A DNA stretch of 64,000 bases. Origin: Treponema maltophilum ATCC 51939. Lineage in GTDB: Bacteria; Spirochaetota; Spirochaetia; Treponematales; Treponemataceae. The notes beneath the pieces are model-generated. The model worked only from the letters and a program-made list of their open reading frames with translations. It did no database searches and was not told the DNA's origin. The stretch spans positions 1,551,583 to 1,615,582 of the forward strand of contig NZ_KE332518.1 of assembly GCF_000413055.1 (NCBI RefSeq), read 5' to 3'. Numbering within the stretch: the stretch's first letter is position 1; the number at the start of each line of letters is the position of its first letter. Shown here piece after piece: positions 10,024 to 16,970 of this stretch. Position numbers and translations under genes: made by a program.

Positions 10024-10479
10024 TTACTGCCCTATTACAAGCGCTTGCTGGAACATCTCTTTTGCGCCCTGAATAACCGTCGTATTGGCTTCGTATGCGC
10101 GCGACGCCGAAATAAGGTCGACCATTTCGTTTACGATGTTCACGTTCGGATATTCGACATAGCCGGCGTTCGGTCCCGTTTTTATCGCGTCGGGGTGATC
10201 GGGCATGTACACCAAGGGGCCTTCGCTGTCGTCTTTTTTTATTTCCATAACGCGCACGCCCTTTCCCATGCCCTTATCCAAGTCTTCGGGAACAAAGGGG
10301 CTGCGGAACGTCGGCTTTTTTTGCGCCGAAGCCAAAATAACGCGCGACCTTTTAAAGGGCCCGCCCGACTGCGTTCTCGTCGTCGATGCGTTTGCAATAT
10401 TGTCAGATATGACATCGGTTCTGAGCCTTTGAGCGCTCAAACCGGTTGCCGCAATGTTTATACTTGAAAAAAGTCCCAT
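10024..10479 (-). CDS. flgC: Flagellar basal-body rod protein FlgC
   Basis: A 151-residue proximal rod protein exported through the flagellar type III system without a cleavable signal. The N-terminus (INIAATGLSAQRLRTDVISDNIANA) and the C-terminus (NEMVDLISASRAYEANTTV) are the paired rod/hook signature motifs that form the coiled-coil core of the rod. AGAGGT lies upstream of the ATG as a ribosome site. Confidence 0.95.
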   Translation of the reverse strand: MGLFSSINIAATGLSAQRLRTDVISDNIANASTTRTQSGGPFKRSRVILASAQKKPTFRSPFVPEDLDKGMGKGVRVMEIKKDDSEGPLVYMPDHPDAIKTGPNAGYVEYPNVNIVNEMVDLISASRAYEANTTVIQGAKEMFQQALVIGQ

Positions 10480-10530
10480 AATTCTACCTCTCTGCTTTAA
10501 GCCGATTTTCCGGCTGTTTTATGCCGCCGT

Positions 10531-10947
10531 TTACTTTAAGATAACCTTTGCCTGCGAAAATTGAAAATTCTCCAATTGGCTCAGCAATTGGTAATTCATC
10601 TGAATTTTCAAAATATTCATAGCTTCCTGTTCGGCGTCTACATTATTGCCGTTTGCCTTTACCGTACTCAAATAATCGGTTACGCGGCGGGGCTCAACCG
10701 TGCGGTAATCTATAAACGTATCGTTATGTATGTGACGGGGATCGGTTGTAATTAAACGCACCTGATCGGCAGCCGTCGTTTCGGATTCGAAAGCTCTTTT
10801 AAGCGCGCTTTCGAAATTGACTTCCGTGCGTTTAAAATTCGGCACTTCGGCGTTTGCAAGATTATCCGCCGATACTTGATAGCGCATCGAGTTTACGTCG
10901 AGCGCACGGTGAAGAATATCGACCGTGCGCGAAAAACCGTTCATCAT
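10531..10947 (-). CDS. flgB: Flagellar basal-body rod protein FlgB
   Basis: A 138-residue proximal rod protein and first gene of the flagellar operon. The N-terminal rod motif is VDILHRALDVNSMRYQVSADNLANAEVPNFKR in pieces, with DNLANAEVPNFKRTEV conserved; the C-terminus (AEQEAMNILKIQMNYQLLSQ) is the matching helix. The start at 10947 was chosen because GGAGG lies 7 bases before it; a longer frame to 10992 lacks a site. Upstream, a loose sigma-28-like pattern (TAAA, then TCCGAAAT) is present but too weak to call. Confidence 0.94.
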   Translation of the reverse strand: MMNGFSRTVDILHRALDVNSMRYQVSADNLANAEVPNFKRTEVNFESALKRAFESETTAADQVRLITTDPRHIHNDTFIDYRTVEPRRVTDYLSTVKANGNNVDAEQEAMNILKIQMNYQLLSQLENFQFSQAKVILK

Positions 10948-11062
10948 AAGCTCCCCTCCGTTGATTCGCTTATTTGGGCGAAAACCGTTCAAAAACAGAA
11001 GTTTTCGCTCGGTTCCGTCCTTTTAAATTTCGGAATTTTTCCGGCGGGAGTTTAGAACAAAA

Positions 11063-12409
11063 TCAATGTGCTTTTGCGGATAAATCTTTCGCAAAAATGC
11101 GCGCGGTTATAATAATCGATATGATAACCAAAAGACCGTCTACAAAAAGGCCCGCGGCCCACACGCCCCTGACGCCTAAAAAGTGGGGTAAAATGAGCAC
11201 GGCCGGCACAAAGAGCACCAGCTGCCGCGATATTGCCAAAAAACCGGCGGGTTTCGCCTTGCCCAGCGCTTGGAACAGTGTAATGTTTAAAATCATAATC
11301 GGCATAAGGGGAAAAATCAAAAAAGCAAGGGTCGCATTTGTTTTTCCCGCGGCAACAAGAGCGGGATTGTCTTTAATGAACAGCGATAAAACGCTTTCGG
11401 GAGATGCCAAAAACACAATCCAAAAAACCGCCGCGAGCACAACGCCGAAACCGTAAAACAAAAAGGTTCCTTTTTTTACGCGCTCGAACAGTCCCGCGCC
11501 GAAATTGGTTCCCGCAAAAGGTTGAAAACCCTGACTCAGCCCCCACAGCGGAATAAACGCGAGCATCATGTAGCGGAAAAAGGCACCCATTAAAATCACT
11601 TGGTCTTCTCCGCCGTATTTTTTCAAAGTGGAATACATAACCGTTTGCTGTACAAGCGACAGTACTTGCATAAACATTGCCGACATGCCGACCGCAAAGG
11701 TTTCGCCGACCAAACTTTTTTCCAATTTAAAACTTTTGAATTTAATGTTTTTGCTGAAGCACAAAAAATAAAAAAAGGTTGCGAGCGCAAATACCGCCTG
11801 CGAAATAACCGTCGCGATCGCCGCCCCTTCTATTCCCTGTTTAAACACAATGATAAAAAGCGCATCCAAAACGATATTCAAAACGGCGCCGGAACCCATA
11901 ATGGCCATCGCAAGCGCCATCTTTCCTTCGCCGCGCATAACCATATTCGCCGCTTGGCCGAAGTTGACGAAAATCGAACCCAAATACACAATCCGTAAAT
12001 ACTTAACGCCCAATTCGTGCATTTCGCCTTCCGCGCGCACCACATGCAAAAGCTGCGGCGCAAAAATATAACCCAGCACCGTAACGACCGACGACATAAG
12101 CAGCGTCAATACAAAAACGTTTCCCATAACCGAATCGATTGTTTTTTGGTCTTTTCTGCCGACGGCGCGCGACAACACCGAAGCCGAACCGATACCGACC
12201 AAAACGGCGATTCCGTTATTGATAAGCGTAAACGCATATGCAATGCTTATAGCGCCCAGCGCTTTATCACCCACATACCGTCCCACGAAAATCGCGTCGA
12301 CAAAACTGTACAAACTTATAACGAGCATGCCGATAATTCCCGGAATGCCCAACTTCAGCATGAGCTTAAACATATTTCCCGAAGTAAGCTCTTCTCTCTC
12401 ATCAGTCAT
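11063..12409 (-). CDS. MATE family efflux transporter (first of three)
   Basis: A 448-residue integral membrane protein with about 12 hydrophobic segments. The N-terminus (LMLKLGIPGIIGMLVISLYSF) and the pattern VDAIFVGRYVG are typical of the MATE family, with the repeat in the second half (QGFQPFAGTNFGAG). MATE proteins export drugs or metabolites in exchange for sodium or protons. A GGAGG ribosome site precedes the ATG. It has its own strong promoter and a 40-bp palindrome over the start of transcription, so it is probably repressor-controlled and inducible. Substrate unknown. Confidence 0.9.
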   Translation of the reverse strand: MTDEREELTSGNMFKLMLKLGIPGIIGMLVISLYSFVDAIFVGRYVGDKALGAISIAYAFTLINNGIAVLVGIGSASVLSRAVGRKDQKTIDSVMGNVFVLTLLMSSVVTVLGYIFAPQLLHVVRAEGEMHELGVKYLRIVYLGSIFVNFGQAANMVMRGEGKMALAMAIMGSGAVLNIVLDALFIIVFKQGIEGAAIATVISQAVFALATFFYFLCFSKNIKFKSFKLEKSLVGETFAVGMSAMFMQVLSLVQQTVMYSTLKKYGGEDQVILMGAFFRYMMLAFIPLWGLSQGFQPFAGTNFGAGLFERVKKGTFLFYGFGVVLAAVFWIVFLASPESVLSLFIKDNPALVAAGKTNATLAFLIFPLMPIMILNITLFQALGKAKPAGFLAISRQLVLFVPAVLILPHFLGVRGVWAAGLFVDGLLVIISIIITARIFAKDLSAKAH

Positions 12410-12472
12410 TTCAACAACCTCCCGATAAACAGTTTCGGGAAAACTTCCGTTCCCGAAAAACCGGTATAAAAA

Positions 12473-12512
12473 ATATTAAAATAGATGACGATGACGTCAC
12501 CTATTTTAATAT
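12473..12512. promoter_or_regulatory. 40-bp palindromic operator overlapping the MATE promoter
   Basis: Positions 12473-12512 form an inverted repeat with 17 of 20 base pairs complementary. The outer arms are ATATTAAAATAG and CTATTTTAATAT (12 bp, perfect); the inner arms are TGACG and CGTCA, around a central AT/GA. It covers the -10 box of the minus-strand MATE promoter and the predicted transcription start, the classic position for a repressor. No candidate regulator is adjacent except rex, whose known site is different. Confidence 0.75.
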
Positions 12513-12537
12513 AAACCGATTTTATACGTAGTGTCAA
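12508..12537 (-). promoter_or_regulatory. Promoter of the MATE gene
   Basis: A perfect TTGACA (12537-12532) is followed by 18 bases and TATATT (12513-12508) on the minus strand. The -10 lies inside one arm of the 40-bp palindrome. The predicted leader is about 90 bases and contains the rest of the palindrome as a potential hairpin. Confidence 0.7.
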
Positions 12538-12644
12538 TACGGAAACGCCTCGTCGATTGAAAGATTGAATGAAAATCGATAAAAACAGAATGCTTTCGCG
12601 GCAGCCGATATTTAAATATTTTTGCAAATAAGAAAAGTTTTCTC

Positions 12645-12673
12645 TTCACAATTCTTTTTTTTTATTATATAAT
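12645..12673 (+). promoter_or_regulatory. Promoter of rex
   Basis: TTCACA (12645-12650), a 17-base spacer and a perfect TATAAT (12668-12673). Transcription should start near 12680, which excludes any start codon upstream of that point and supports the TTG at 12709 for rex. Confidence 0.72.
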
Positions 12674-12708
12674 ATTTGAACGATACTATTTTAAATACGG
12701 AGTTTATT

Positions 12709-13359
12709 TTGTTAAGACAAAAGATACCGGCGACGCCGTCAATCCGACGCCTGCCTTTTTACCTGCATATCATTAAGAACGTTCAAAGCGAAGGCTATGA
12801 ATTCATTTCGGGCACGGTTATTGCACAGGAACTCGATTTGGAACCGATTCAAGTGCGCAAAGATTTGGCGATTACCGGCATTGTCGGAAAGCCGAAAAAA
12901 GGTTATCCCGTTGCCGCGCTCATCGCCGCAATAGAACATTTTTTGGGCTGGGACACAAAGAGAAACGCCGTTATAATCGGAGCGGGAAATTTGGCAACGG
13001 CTCTTACGGGCTATCAGGAATTTAAATTCCACGGTTTGAATTTCGTAGCGGCGTTCGACACCGACCGGCGCAAAGTCGGCAGCAGCATTCACGGAGTTCC
13101 GGTCTTTTCGCTCGACACGCTTAAAGAACAGGTACACGCTTTAAAAGCGACAATTGCAATCCTTACCGTTCCGTCCGCACACGCGCAGGAAACCGCCGAT
13201 AAAATTGCCGAAACCGACATAAAAGCCATTTGGAATTTTACAAACGTAAAATTAAAAGCACCGAAAGGCATTGTCTGCCAGCGCGAAGATTTAACTTCCG
13301 GCTACGCCATGCTCAGCATCATGCTGAACAATCTGAAGCCGCACCGCGTAAAAAGGTAA
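12709..13359 (+). CDS. rex: Redox-sensing transcriptional repressor Rex
   Basis: A 216-residue repressor that reads the NADH/NAD+ ratio. The N-terminal winged helix (IPATPSIRRLPFYLHIIKN, then GTVIAQELDLEPIQVRKDL) recognises DNA. The Rossmann domain carries the NADH-binding GAGNLATALTGY and ends with the domain-swap helix (QREDLTSGYAMLSIML). Rex normally represses fermentation and anaerobic respiration genes. The start is a TTG with CGGAG 6 bases upstream; an upstream in-frame TTG at 12676 lies before the predicted transcription start. The following methyltransferase starts 4 bases after the stop. Confidence 0.93.
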   Translation: MLRQKIPATPSIRRLPFYLHIIKNVQSEGYEFISGTVIAQELDLEPIQVRKDLAITGIVGKPKKGYPVAALIAAIEHFLGWDTKRNAVIIGAGNLATALTGYQEFKFHGLNFVAAFDTDRRKVGSSIHGVPVFSLDTLKEQVHALKATIAILTVPSAHAQETADKIAETDIKAIWNFTNVKLKAPKGIVCQREDLTSGYAMLSIMLNNLKPHRVKR

Positions 13360-13363
13360 GCGC

Positions 13364-14383
13364 GTGGACGAAAAAACAGCCGCCCAAATGCGGCTGTTGG
13401 AAAACCGGCTCGTTAAACGAAAAGCTCACTTAAAAAAATGGGCGCGCAGAAACGGCATTTTTTGTTACCGTCTCTACGACCGCGACATTCCCGAAATTCC
13501 GCTGTGCATCGACTTCTACGAAGACACGCAAAGCATACGGTATCTTGTGTTATATTTGTACGAGCGCCCGTACGAAAAACCGGCCGAAGAAGAAAAACTT
13601 TGGCTTGACGAAGCGGTGCGCACCTGTTGCGACGTTTTGCAAATTCCGTACAACAATGTTTTTACGAAAATCAGGCACCGGCAAAAAAACAGGCAAAATC
13701 AAGCCGCACAATACGAAAAACAAAACGAAAAAGATTTCTTTATTACGGTAAGCGAAAACGGCTTGCGCTTTTCGGTCAATCTTTCGGCCTATCTCGATAC
13801 CGGCTTGTTTTTCGACCACCGCATATTGCGGGAAAAAGTGCGCGCCGGCGCCGAACACAAACGCGTTTTAAATCTTTTTTGCTATACGGGCGCTTTCAGC
13901 GTATATGCCGCGGCGGGAAACGCACGGCAAGTCGATTCGGTCGACCTGTCGGCGCCTTATTTAAACCGGGCGCAAAAAAATATGGCGCTGAACGGATTTG
14001 CCGATGAGGCGCGCTTTTCGTTTATCAGAAGCGACGCCCTGACGTTTTTAAAAAACGCTTCACTGTCCGCGCCGCAAAAAAAATGGGACATCATCGTTTT
14101 GGACCCGCCGACTTTTTCCAATTCGAAAAAAACCGGCACCGTGCTCGACATAAACCGGGACTGGCCGCTTTTATGCAGCCTGTGCCTGAACCGTTTGGAA
14201 AGGGGCGGCAAACTGTATTTTTCGACAAACAGCAAAACCCTGCACTTCGATGAAAACAAAATCCTGCAAGAAAGCGGCGCTTCCGGAATACCGAAAATCG
14301 GCGTTTCCGACATAAGCGCGCAAACGATCCCCGAAGACTTCCGCAACAAACGCATTCACCGCTGCTGGCTCATAGAAACGTGA
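13364..14383 (+). CDS. Stand-alone RlmK-like SAM-dependent rRNA methyltransferase
   Basis: A 339-residue class I methyltransferase. The SAM-binding motif is VLNLFCYTGAFSVYAAAGNA, the catalytic-type motif is IIVLDPPTFSNSK, and NGLRFSVNLSAYLDTGLFFDHR precedes them in pieces. This matches the C-terminal (RlmK) half of the enterobacterial RlmKL fusion, which makes m7G2069 in 23S rRNA; related enzymes (RlmI type) make m5C, so the exact base is inferred. The start is GTG at 13364 with AAGG 8 bases upstream inside the end of rex, so the two genes are one operon. Confidence 0.8.
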   Translation: MDEKTAAQMRLLENRLVKRKAHLKKWARRNGIFCYRLYDRDIPEIPLCIDFYEDTQSIRYLVLYLYERPYEKPAEEEKLWLDEAVRTCCDVLQIPYNNVFTKIRHRQKNRQNQAAQYEKQNEKDFFITVSENGLRFSVNLSAYLDTGLFFDHRILREKVRAGAEHKRVLNLFCYTGAFSVYAAAGNARQVDSVDLSAPYLNRAQKNMALNGFADEARFSFIRSDALTFLKNASLSAPQKKWDIIVLDPPTFSNSKKTGTVLDINRDWPLLCSLCLNRLERGGKLYFSTNSKTLHFDENKILQESGASGIPKIGVSDISAQTIPEDFRNKRIHRCWLIET

Positions 14384-14397
14384 TGTAATGCGGCGCC

Positions 14398-14426
14398 TTG
14401 TCACGAAGGCGAGAATTCATTATACT
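14398..14426 (+). promoter_or_regulatory. Promoter of efp
   Basis: TTGTCA (14398-14403), 17 bases and TATACT (14421-14426) give a near-consensus promoter with a leader of about 75 bases before efp. The -35 partly overlaps a small hairpin (CGCCTT/AAGGCG) that follows the methyltransferase stop. Confidence 0.68.
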
Positions 14427-14507
14427 GGGGCTTTCAGCAAGATCTCGGAAAAATCGCTCAAGACGAGTTTTTTAGAGATGTTCCCATATTTTTTTTGAGA
14501 GGATAAT

Positions 14508-15071
14508 ATGATTAGAGGCGGAGACATTGCCAAAGGTACGGTTCTTTTAATAAAAAACGCTCCCTTTTTAGTGGTGGAGCGCGAATTTGTAAATCCCGGT
14601 AAAGGAACGGCCTTTGCCCGCGTAAAGATGAAAAACTTAAAAGACGGTTCGGTACTGACCCAAACCATTAAAACGCCCGACCTTGTCGAAGACGCGACCG
14701 TCGAAACGGTAGACGGCCAGTATCAGTATTCGGACGGCGAAAGCCATGTTTTTATGAATACCGTAACGTTCGACAGCATCAACGTTCCCGAAAGTTTAAA
14801 TGAAACTTTAAAGTATTATTTAAAAGAGGGCGAAGTGTATCCGATCGTGCTTTGGGATGACGAGCCGATCGACGTAAAGATTCCGCAAAAAATGGTGTTT
14901 ACCGTTGCCGAAAGCGAAAACTACGTAAAAGGCGATACGGTGTCGGGAGCAACGAAACCGATTATAACCGAAACGGGATTGACCGTCCGCGTTCCGCTGT
15001 TTATAAAGCAGGACGAAAAGATTTTAGTCAATACCGAAACGAACGATTACGTCGAGCGTGTGAATAAATAA
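14508..15071 (+). CDS. efp: Translation elongation factor P
   Basis: A 187-residue protein with the three beta-barrel domains of EF-P, the usual length. EF-P enters the ribosomal E site and rescues stalling at polyproline. The tip loop reads NPGKGTAFARVK, with Lys at the position that other bacteria modify by beta-lysylation; no epmA/epmB genes are in the window. Domain III contains GDTVSGATKPIITETGL and VRVPLFIKQDEKI. GAGAGGATAAT precedes the ATG as a ribosome site. Confidence 0.96.
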   Translation: MIRGGDIAKGTVLLIKNAPFLVVEREFVNPGKGTAFARVKMKNLKDGSVLTQTIKTPDLVEDATVETVDGQYQYSDGESHVFMNTVTFDSINVPESLNETLKYYLKEGEVYPIVLWDDEPIDVKIPQKMVFTVAESENYVKGDTVSGATKPIITETGLTVRVPLFIKQDEKILVNTETNDYVERVNK

Positions 15072-15138
15072 AGCTTTCCGGAAAATAAAAAACTTGTAGT
15101 CTAACTGCAACTTATGTGCTATACTGTAAACAACGGGA

Positions 15139-15212
15139 TGGGCGATACTGGGATCGAACCAGTGACCCCTACCATGTCAAGGTAGTACTCTAACCAGCTG
15201 AGCTAATCGCCC
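15139..15212 (-). tRNA. tRNA-Val (anticodon GAC)
   Basis: The minus strand folds as a standard tRNA: acceptor GGGCGAT/ATCGCCC, D arm GCTCAGCTGGTTAGAGT, anticodon loop with GAC, T arm ending GGTTCGATCCC. Discriminator A; CCA is not encoded. Confidence 0.95.
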
Positions 15213-15223
15213 CTATGCCGGTT

Positions 15224-15252
15224 ACCATAACATATAGCGGTATTTTGGTCAA
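15224..15252 (-). promoter_or_regulatory. Promoter of tRNA-Val
   Basis: TTGACC (15252-15247), 17 bases, TATGGT (15229-15224), about 11 bases before the mature 5' end. The same -35 and first spacer bases (TTGACCAAAATA) occur at the tRNA-Asp promoter. Confidence 0.7.
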
Positions 15253-15268
15253 GCGGGTAATTTTCTGC

Positions 15269-15299
15269 GGGTAAAACGGATATCCTGCAGATTTTACCC
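15269..15299. repeat. Inverted repeat upstream of the response-regulator gene
   Basis: GGGTAAAA (15269-15276) pairs with TTTTACCC (15292-15299), and a GGATATCC palindrome lies in the loop. It sits about 55 bases before the start codon at 15352 and has no T-run, so it is more likely an operator than a terminator. Confidence 0.45.
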
Positions 15300-15351
15300 T
15301 CTTAAACGCCGCTTTGGTCGACACGGCAAATTCGCCCGCGGCGGGGTGCAC

Positions 15352-15993
15352 ATGCATTTTCTTATATTAACCGGCAATGAGGAAACACAAAACCTTTTGC
15401 GATACGCGCTGAGCGGAGAGAATTGCACGTACAAAGCCGTGCGGAATCTAAGCGATTTATTTACCGAAATCCGATTGAGGATGCCCGCCGCCATTGTTTT
15501 GGACAAAGACTTTTTTTCGTTTGCACCGGGCGATTCGCAGGCAAGCATCGAAACCTATATACGCGCCATTCTTTTTTTCGATAAATTCGACTTTACGGTC
15601 TTTTTATACGACAAAGGTAACCTGCATAATCTGTGCCGCTCCGTCTTTCAGGGCATTTATTGCAATAGAGCCGTAAAAAGCGCCGCGCAGCGCCTGCTGT
15701 ATACCGCGGCACAAAAGCTGGAACGTTTAAAGGAAATACCGAAAGATTTCCGCCCCGCCGAAAAAAAGCTGTACAGTCTTTTAAAGCATCGTGCGGAAGA
15801 GGATTTGTCGCTACGGGAAATGAGCTTTGCGCTGTGGGGTACACATACCGACGCACACATAAAAACGCTTTATTCATACATACACAGAATAAACCGCGTT
15901 TTGGGAAAAAACGGTTCCAGACCGGAATCGCTCAAAAAAACAAAAAAGGGATGTTACAAACTGACGCTCGAAAGCACGGAAGACGCCGATTAA
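15352..15993 (+). CDS. Atypical response regulator-like protein with winged-helix DNA-binding domain
   Basis: A 213-residue protein. Residues about 1-125 have the length and beta/alpha rhythm of a receiver domain (MHFLILTGNEE, AAIVLDKDFF, FTVFLYDKGN), but the acidic pair at the end of strand 1 is missing; an Asp remains at the end of strand 3. Residues about 140-210 resemble an OmpR/PhoB winged helix (LSLREMSFALWG, TLYSYIHRINRVLGK, KKGCYKL). It is probably a phosphorylation-independent transcription regulator. No histidine kinase is adjacent. The tail-to-tail neighbour is cheY. A GTG at 15346 would add two residues. Confidence 0.6.
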   Translation: MHFLILTGNEETQNLLRYALSGENCTYKAVRNLSDLFTEIRLRMPAAIVLDKDFFSFAPGDSQASIETYIRAILFFDKFDFTVFLYDKGNLHNLCRSVFQGIYCNRAVKSAAQRLLYTAAQKLERLKEIPKDFRPAEKKLYSLLKHRAEEDLSLREMSFALWGTHTDAHIKTLYSYIHRINRVLGKNGSRPESLKKTKKGCYKLTLESTEDAD

Positions 15994-16034
15994 CCGCGAT
16001 AAAGACCAATCGGCCTTCCGTTGCATCTTTCGAT

Positions 16035-16469
16035 CTATTTTAAGGAAGCGGCAATGCGCTCGAGAACTTTTTTACGATCAAGGGGCTTTACGATATAGTT
16101 TTTTGCGCCCAACAGAAGGGATTTTTTTACCAATTCTTCTTTTCCGAGCGCGCTGATCATAACGACGCGGGCATTTTTATCGAAAGCCATAATCTGCTCG
16201 AGCGCCGTAATACCGTCCATTTTGGGCATGGTAATATCCATGGTTACGATATCTACGTTCGGGCACAATTCTTTATATTTATCGACGCCTTCCTGTCCGT
16301 CACCGGCCGTCGCGACAACTTCATATCCTTCACTGGTCAAAATCTGTCCGAGCTGTTTTGCAACGAACATCGAATCGTCCACGACTAACACACGAACCTT
16401 CGATCCGTCTTCTTTAACTCCCTCCGGCGGCCTTTCATTTATCGACGGAAAATCCTGCTTTGTTTTCAT
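16035..16469 (-). CDS. cheY: Chemotaxis response regulator CheY
   Basis: A 144-residue single-domain receiver with an N-terminal extension of about 25 residues. All catalytic positions are present: D31-D32 (VVDDSMFV), phosphoacceptor D78 (TMDITMPKMDG), S106 (MISALG) and K128 (IVKPL). Phosphorylated by CheA, it binds FliM on the flagellar switch and changes motor rotation. Last gene of the che operon, 21 bases after cheX, which encodes its phosphatase. Confidence 0.96.
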   Translation of the reverse strand: MKTKQDFPSINERPPEGVKEDGSKVRVLVVDDSMFVAKQLGQILTSEGYEVVATAGDGQEGVDKYKELCPNVDIVTMDITMPKMDGITALEQIMAFDKNARVVMISALGKEELVKKSLLLGAKNYIVKPLDRKKVLERIAASLK

Positions 16470-16490
16470 CTGTTTTCTCCTCTGATTTCC

Positions 16491-16955
16491 TTATGCTTTT
16501 TCGCGGATAGCAACGTTGACTTCGATTTTTCCCTGCTCGGTAATCATGGGAACGATTAAGGCTTCAACTTCCTGATTGGCGATTTCCATCTTTTCACCGG
16601 TAAAAAGCGCCGGCGGGGTTAAGTCGAATTTAAAACCCAAATCGTGCAGTTTTGTTACCGCTTGCGCCGTTATCAGGTTAGCCAATTCCGTAATGGTCGC
16701 TTTTGCCAATTCGTCAAAGGCAGTCAGCTCTTCCATGTTCATACGGGAAGCTATTTTCATAGCCGTTTCCATCGTCATATCGAAAAGAACACGGCCTTCA
16801 ACATCTCCGGCAAGTCCGACAAGAGCAACCACGCCCATAACCGGCATAGACGTCGATTTAAGATACAAATCGCCGCGCTTGACTTCGCCGTTTAACACCT
16901 CTTTTAAAACACTGTACGCAGTTTCGACAAAAGGATTGATGTATTCTACACGCAA
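16491..16955 (-). CDS. cheX: CheY-P phosphatase CheX
   Basis: A 154-residue CheX/CheC-family protein that dephosphorylates CheY-P and is the main phosphatase in spirochaetes. The active-site E-x-x-N motif is at residues 90-93 (ITELANLITAQ). The Gly-rich GVVALVGLAGDVEGRVLFDM segment and the dimerisation region match the family. It sits between the cheW fusion and cheY. Confidence 0.94.
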   Translation of the reverse strand: MRVEYINPFVETAYSVLKEVLNGEVKRGDLYLKSTSMPVMGVVALVGLAGDVEGRVLFDMTMETAMKIASRMNMEELTAFDELAKATITELANLITAQAVTKLHDLGFKFDLTPPALFTGEKMEIANQEVEALIVPMITEQGKIEVNVAIREKA

Positions 16956-16970
16956 ATTGTCCTCCTAAAA

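Noticed and set aside
10948-11062. Sigma-28 promoter for flgB
   Set aside because: TAAA with TCCGAAAT at 16 bases matches only five of eight -10 positions of the flagellar consensus; too weak to list as a feature.
12645-12651. TTCACAA upstream of rex as a Rex operator
   Set aside because: Only one half-site is present; the expected TTGTGAA partner 4 bases upstream is missing. The bases are better explained as the -35 box.
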